Source of the DNA: Brevundimonas sp. MYb52
GTDB taxonomy: Bacteria; Pseudomonadota; Alphaproteobacteria; Caulobacterales; Caulobacteraceae
DNA length: 64,000 bases
NCBI RefSeq assembly: GCF_002979535.1
Contig: NZ_PCPB01000004.1
Location: forward strand, 124,001-188,000
Reading direction: 5' to 3'
A program made the position numbers and the translations under genes. Below, in pieces: positions 61,135 through 64,000 of this stretch; position 1 is the first letter of the stretch; every line of letters begins with the position of its first letter. The notes below the pieces were generated by a model. That model was not told where the DNA came from. It worked only from the letters and a program-made list of their open reading frames with translations, and did no database searches.

Positions 61135-61616
61135 CCATGTCCAAGTCGAACACCATGATCGCAGGCGCCGCCCTGCTGCTCGCCCTGACGGTCCCCGCGA
61201 CCTCGGGCGCCCAAAGCGCTCGCGCCGACGCCTCCAAGCAGCCGGTCCAGTATGGCGCCGACGGCGGCGAATACACGCCCAACGGCTTCTCCCTGCGCGG
61301 CCGGGCCGAGCTGACGCAAGGCGGCAACCGCCTGCGCGCCGACTCCATCACCGGGGTCACAGCCAATGGCGACCTGAGCCGGGTCGAGGCGACGGGCAAT
61401 GTCTACTTCGTCACCCCGGACCAGAGCATGCGCGGCGACCGGGCCGTCTATACCCTGAACAACGCCGAGGTGGTTGTGACCGGCGATGTCATCCTGACCC
61501 AGGGCAAGAACGTCCTGACCGGCAACCGCCTCGTCTATAACGTCCGCACCGAGAGCGCCCGCATGGAAGGCGGGAACGGCCGCGTCCAGGGCGTCTTCTA
61601 TCCGCAAGGGAACTGA
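61131..61616 (+). CDS. lptA: LPS transport periplasmic protein LptA
   Basis: The 161-residue protein has a signal peptide (cut near TSGAQS) and an OstA/LptA beta-jellyroll with YTPNGFSLRGRAELTQGGNRL and VEATGNVYFVTPDQSMRGDRAVY. It bridges LptC to LptD in the periplasm and carries LPS through the envelope. It overlaps lptC by four bases and precedes lptB by 6 bases. Its length is short, as is usual for alphaproteobacterial LptA. Confidence 0.93.
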   Translation: MTMSKSNTMIAGAALLLALTVPATSGAQSARADASKQPVQYGADGGEYTPNGFSLRGRAELTQGGNRLRADSITGVTANGDLSRVEATGNVYFVTPDQSMRGDRAVYTLNNAEVVVTGDVILTQGKNVLTGNRLVYNVRTESARMEGGNGRVQGVFYPQGN

Positions 61617-61622
61617 CCCCGC

Positions 61623-62420
61623 TTGGCGCGCAAGGAACTCTCAGCCCTGAACCTCGATCAGGCGGCCGCTGACGACGCGCCCGTCATGGAAGAAGCGCGC
61701 CAGACCGGCCTGCGCGTCGAGCATATCGCCCGCAGCTTCGGCCAGCGTCAGGTGGTGCGCGATGTCTCGCTAACGGTTCAGCGCGGCGAGGTTTGCGGCC
61801 TGCTGGGCCCTAACGGCGCGGGCAAGACCACCTGCTTCTACATGATCACCGGCCTGATTCCGGCTGACAGCGGTTCGATCTGGCTGGACGGCCAGGACAT
61901 CACCCAGCAGCCCATGTATCAGCGCGCCCGCATGGGCCTGGGCTATCTGGCGCAGGAAGCCTCCATCTTCCGCGGCATGACGGTCGAGCAAAACATCAAG
62001 GCCGTGGTCGAACTGCGCGAAAAAACCGCCGCCGGCGTGCGTGAGGAAACCAGCCGCTTGCTGGAAGAACTGCGCATCGACCACCTGCGCCACGCCCCGG
62101 CTACCGGACTGTCGGGCGGCGAGCGACGTCGCGTCGAGATCGCCCGCGCCCTGGCGGCCCGCCCCAGCTTCATGCTGCTGGACGAACCCTTCGCCGGCAT
62201 CGACCCGCTGGCCATCGCCGACATCCGTCACGTGATCCGCTACCTGTCTAGCCAGGGCATTGGCGTCCTGATTACCGACCACAATGTGCGCGAGACCCTG
62301 GACATCATCGACCGCGTCTCGATCATCTCGGCCGGGTCGGTCCTGTTCGAAGGCACCGCCGACGAGGCTGTCCATGACGCCGAGGTGCGCCGCGTCTATC
62401 TGGGCGAAATGTACGCCTGA
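61623..62420 (+). CDS. lptB: LPS export ATP-binding protein LptB
   Basis: The 265-residue ABC ATPase has Walker A GPNGAGKTT (about 61-69), the Q-loop, signature LSGGERRRVEIARAL, Walker B FMLLDEPFAGIDP and H-loop ITDHNVRETL. It powers LPS export with LptF and LptG. The start is TTG at 61623 with AAGGGAAC about 8 bases upstream; the first ATG (61686) has no ribosome-binding site. The N-terminal extension (about 25 residues) before the usual LptB start is unusual. rpoN follows 110 bases later. Confidence 0.96.
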   Translation: MARKELSALNLDQAAADDAPVMEEARQTGLRVEHIARSFGQRQVVRDVSLTVQRGEVCGLLGPNGAGKTTCFYMITGLIPADSGSIWLDGQDITQQPMYQRARMGLGYLAQEASIFRGMTVEQNIKAVVELREKTAAGVREETSRLLEELRIDHLRHAPATGLSGGERRRVEIARALAARPSFMLLDEPFAGIDPLAIADIRHVIRYLSSQGIGVLITDHNVRETLDIIDRVSIISAGSVLFEGTADEAVHDAEVRRVYLGEMYA

Positions 62421-62530
62421 CGCACATCCCCTCGCCCGCCGAACCATCCGTTCGCCAGACGTTAAGGTCTCTGCCGCACGATCCCAGCAAGAACCGGGCC
62501 AAGTGCGTCCGGGGGAGGGACTAGAGCGCC

Positions 62531-64000
62531 GTGATCGGTCAGAGGCTGGAGGTCAGACAGGGACAGGGGCTGGTCATCACGCCCCAACTGCAGCAGGCGA
62601 TCAAGCTGCTGCAACTGTCGAATCTCGAGCTGGAAGCCTTCATCGAGGGCGAGTTGGAACGGAACCCCCTGCTGCAACGCGACGAGGGTGAAACCGGCGG
62701 CGAGGCCAGCAACGAGCCCGTCGAGGCCGCCGCCTCCAGCGAAGCCAGCGAGTTGCAGTTCACCGAGCCCTCGGGCGAGGCCGAACAGGCCATGGATGCG
62801 CGCACCGAGGATCTCTACGACGACGCCCCCGGCGAACGTGACGCAGACCGCAAGCGCGACGCGGGCGAAGCGGGCGAACAGCCCGGCCTGTCCGACTGGT
62901 CCCGCGCCGGTAGCGGCGGCGGCATGGACAACGAGGGCATGGAGCGGCCTGACACGCGTGACCTGACTCTGTGGGAGCATCTGCAGGCCCAGGCCTCGGC
63001 CGCCGGCTTCACGCCCGCCGACCACGCCATCGCCTTGACCCTGATCGACGCGACCGACGAGGGCGGCTATCTGCGCGGCGAATTGCAGGAGATCGCTGAT
63101 CGCCTGGGCGTAGACCTGGAACGGATCGAGGCGGTCCTGACCGTCTGCCACGGCTTCGAGCCGACCGGCGTCATGGCCCGTTCGGCGCCCGAGTGCCTGA
63201 AACTACAGCTGATCGAGCGCAACCGCTTCGATCCGGCGATGGAAGCCTTGCTGGACAACCTGGAACTGCTGGCGCGGCGCGACCTGGCGGCCCTGCGCAA
63301 GGTCTGCGGCGTCGATGCCGAGGACCTGGCCGAGATGATCGCTGAGCTGAAGGGCCTGACGCCGCGCCCCGGCGCCGGCTTTGGCGGCGAGCCGGCCCAG
63401 ACGGTCGTGCCCGACGTCCACGTCCGCCCCGACCCCGCCGGCGGCTGGCGGGTTGAACTGAACAGCGACACCCTGCCCCGCCTGCTGATGGACAAGCGCT
63501 ACCACGGCGTGGTTTCAGCGGGCGCCCGCTCCGAAACCGAAAAGGCCTTCGTCGCCGATTGCGCGGCCCAGGCCAGTTGGCTGGTCAAATCCCTGGATCA
63601 GCGCGCCAAGACCATCCTCAAGGTCGGCTCCGAAATCGTGCGCCAGCAGGACGCCTTCCTGGCCTTCGGCGTCGAGTTCCTGCGCCCGCTGAACCTGAAG
63701 ACCGTGGCCGACGCCATCGGCATGCACGAATCAACGGTCAGCCGCGTCACCTCGAACAAGTATGTCTCGACCCCGCGCGGCGTTTTCGAGCTGAAATTCT
63801 TCTTCACCGCCGCCATCCAGTCGTCCGACGGCGGGGCGCTTCACTCGGCCGAAGCCGTCCGTCACAGGATCAAGACCATGATCGACGGGGAAGCTGCCGA
63901 CGGCGATGTCCTCAGCGATGACCGGATCGTCGAAATCCTCAATGAAACCGGCATCGACATCGCCCGGCGTACCGTGGCGAAATACCGAGAAGCCCTTAGA
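62531..64000 (+). CDS. rpoN: RNA polymerase sigma-54 factor, 3' end cut by window
   Basis: The reading frame is open from GTG 62531 to the window end (490 codons). It has the N-terminal activator-binding Gln-rich region (MIGQRLEVRQGQGLVITPQL, then QQAIKLLQLSNLELEAFIE), a long acidic linker (about 45-135), the core-binding region and the DNA-binding part with ESTVSRVTSNKYVSTPRGVF. The RpoN box, ARRTVAKYRE, lies at 63964-63993, so only the last few residues are missing. It directs activator-dependent transcription. Position next to lptB is typical. Confidence 0.96.
   Translation, partial: MIGQRLEVRQGQGLVITPQLQQAIKLLQLSNLELEAFIEGELERNPLLQRDEGETGGEASNEPVEAAASSEASELQFTEPSGEAEQAMDARTEDLYDDAPGERDADRKRDAGEAGEQPGLSDWSRAGSGGGMDNEGMERPDTRDLTLWEHLQAQASAAGFTPADHAIALTLIDATDEGGYLRGELQEIADRLGVDLERIEAVLTVCHGFEPTGVMARSAPECLKLQLIERNRFDPAMEALLDNLELLARRDLAALRKVCGVDAEDLAEMIAELKGLTPRPGAGFGGEPAQTVVPDVHVRPDPAGGWRVELNSDTLPRLLMDKRYHGVVSAGARSETEKAFVADCAAQASWLVKSLDQRAKTILKVGSEIVRQQDAFLAFGVEFLRPLNLKTVADAIGMHESTVSRVTSNKYVSTPRGVFELKFFFTAAIQSSDGGALHSAEAVRHRIKTMIDGEAADGDVLSDDRIVEILNETGIDIARRTVAKYREALR

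Overview
This 64 kb window is GC-rich chromosomal DNA from an alphaproteobacterium, most likely of the Caulobacterales and close to Brevundimonas. The evidence is the gene content and order: lptC-lptA-lptB-rpoN, an aa3-type cytochrome oxidase cluster with coxF, cox11, surf1 and a DUF983 gene, TIGR02300, DUF2093 and DUF952 genes, an alphaproteobacterial-type glutamate-cysteine ligase, and many two-component and TonB-linked genes. This is inferred by reading; no database search was run. Nearly every base is assigned and no gap without a gene exceeds 300 bases. There is no CRISPR array, no insertion sequence and no recognisable prophage.

Layout. 1-6.3 kb: end of a bestrophin-like gene, rsmE, glutathione synthesis (gshA), a PAS hybrid kinase, a phosphoesterase and a lipid-kinase-like gene. 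6.3-13.4 kb: two small lipoproteins (the first behind a good match to the general-stress EcfG promoter), an ScsB/DsbD-type thiol reductase with a redoxin lipoprotein, pgi and gloB. 13.5-19.8 kb: methyltransferase, sixA-DUF952-pyrD, a membrane hybrid kinase, an orphan vsr, a peroxiredoxin and yqgE. 19.8-30.4 kb (minus strand): the cytochrome oxidase genes coxB-ctaD-ctaB-coxF-cox11-coxC-DUF983-surf1, running on into an M16 peptidase, an acetyltransferase, a c-di-GMP phosphodiesterase and a small membrane protein; junctions are tightly coupled. 30.6-37.2 kb: a PadR/DUF1700/DUF4097 envelope module, tldD, a TraB/GumN protein and a TonB-dependent receptor. 37.3-46.5 kb: a peptide transporter, mscL, ihfB, rpsA, cmk, aroA and a zinc-ribbon protein. 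46.7-53 kb: two identical tRNA-Ala genes, a 2-oxoglutarate oxygenase, a large TadG-like protein with phage-type insert domains, mtgA, a WD40 protein and a hydrolase. 53-57.7 kb: a metal-homeostasis cluster (CobW GTPase, CDF exporter, NicO-like protein) and a cyclopropane-fatty-acid-synthase-like gene. 57.8-64 kb: rplU-rpmA behind a candidate attenuator, an acetyltransferase, tRNA-Leu, an RNase D, lptCAB and rpoN, which runs off the end.

The most unusual features are: (i) a TadG/vWA protein whose vWA domain is interrupted by two phage-type FCCH-like repeats in a lower-GC patch; (ii) an oxidase operon whose overlapping stop/start junctions use all four NTG start codons, including a probable CTG start; (iii) a terminator-like hairpin in the rplU leader; (iv) a metal cluster with a perfect TGTTAC-TTT-GTAACA palindrome; and (v) a TraB/GumN protein carrying a TonB-box-like motif beside a TonB-dependent receptor. 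Most of the window is ordinary core genome, and I did not find a complete new multi-gene system.
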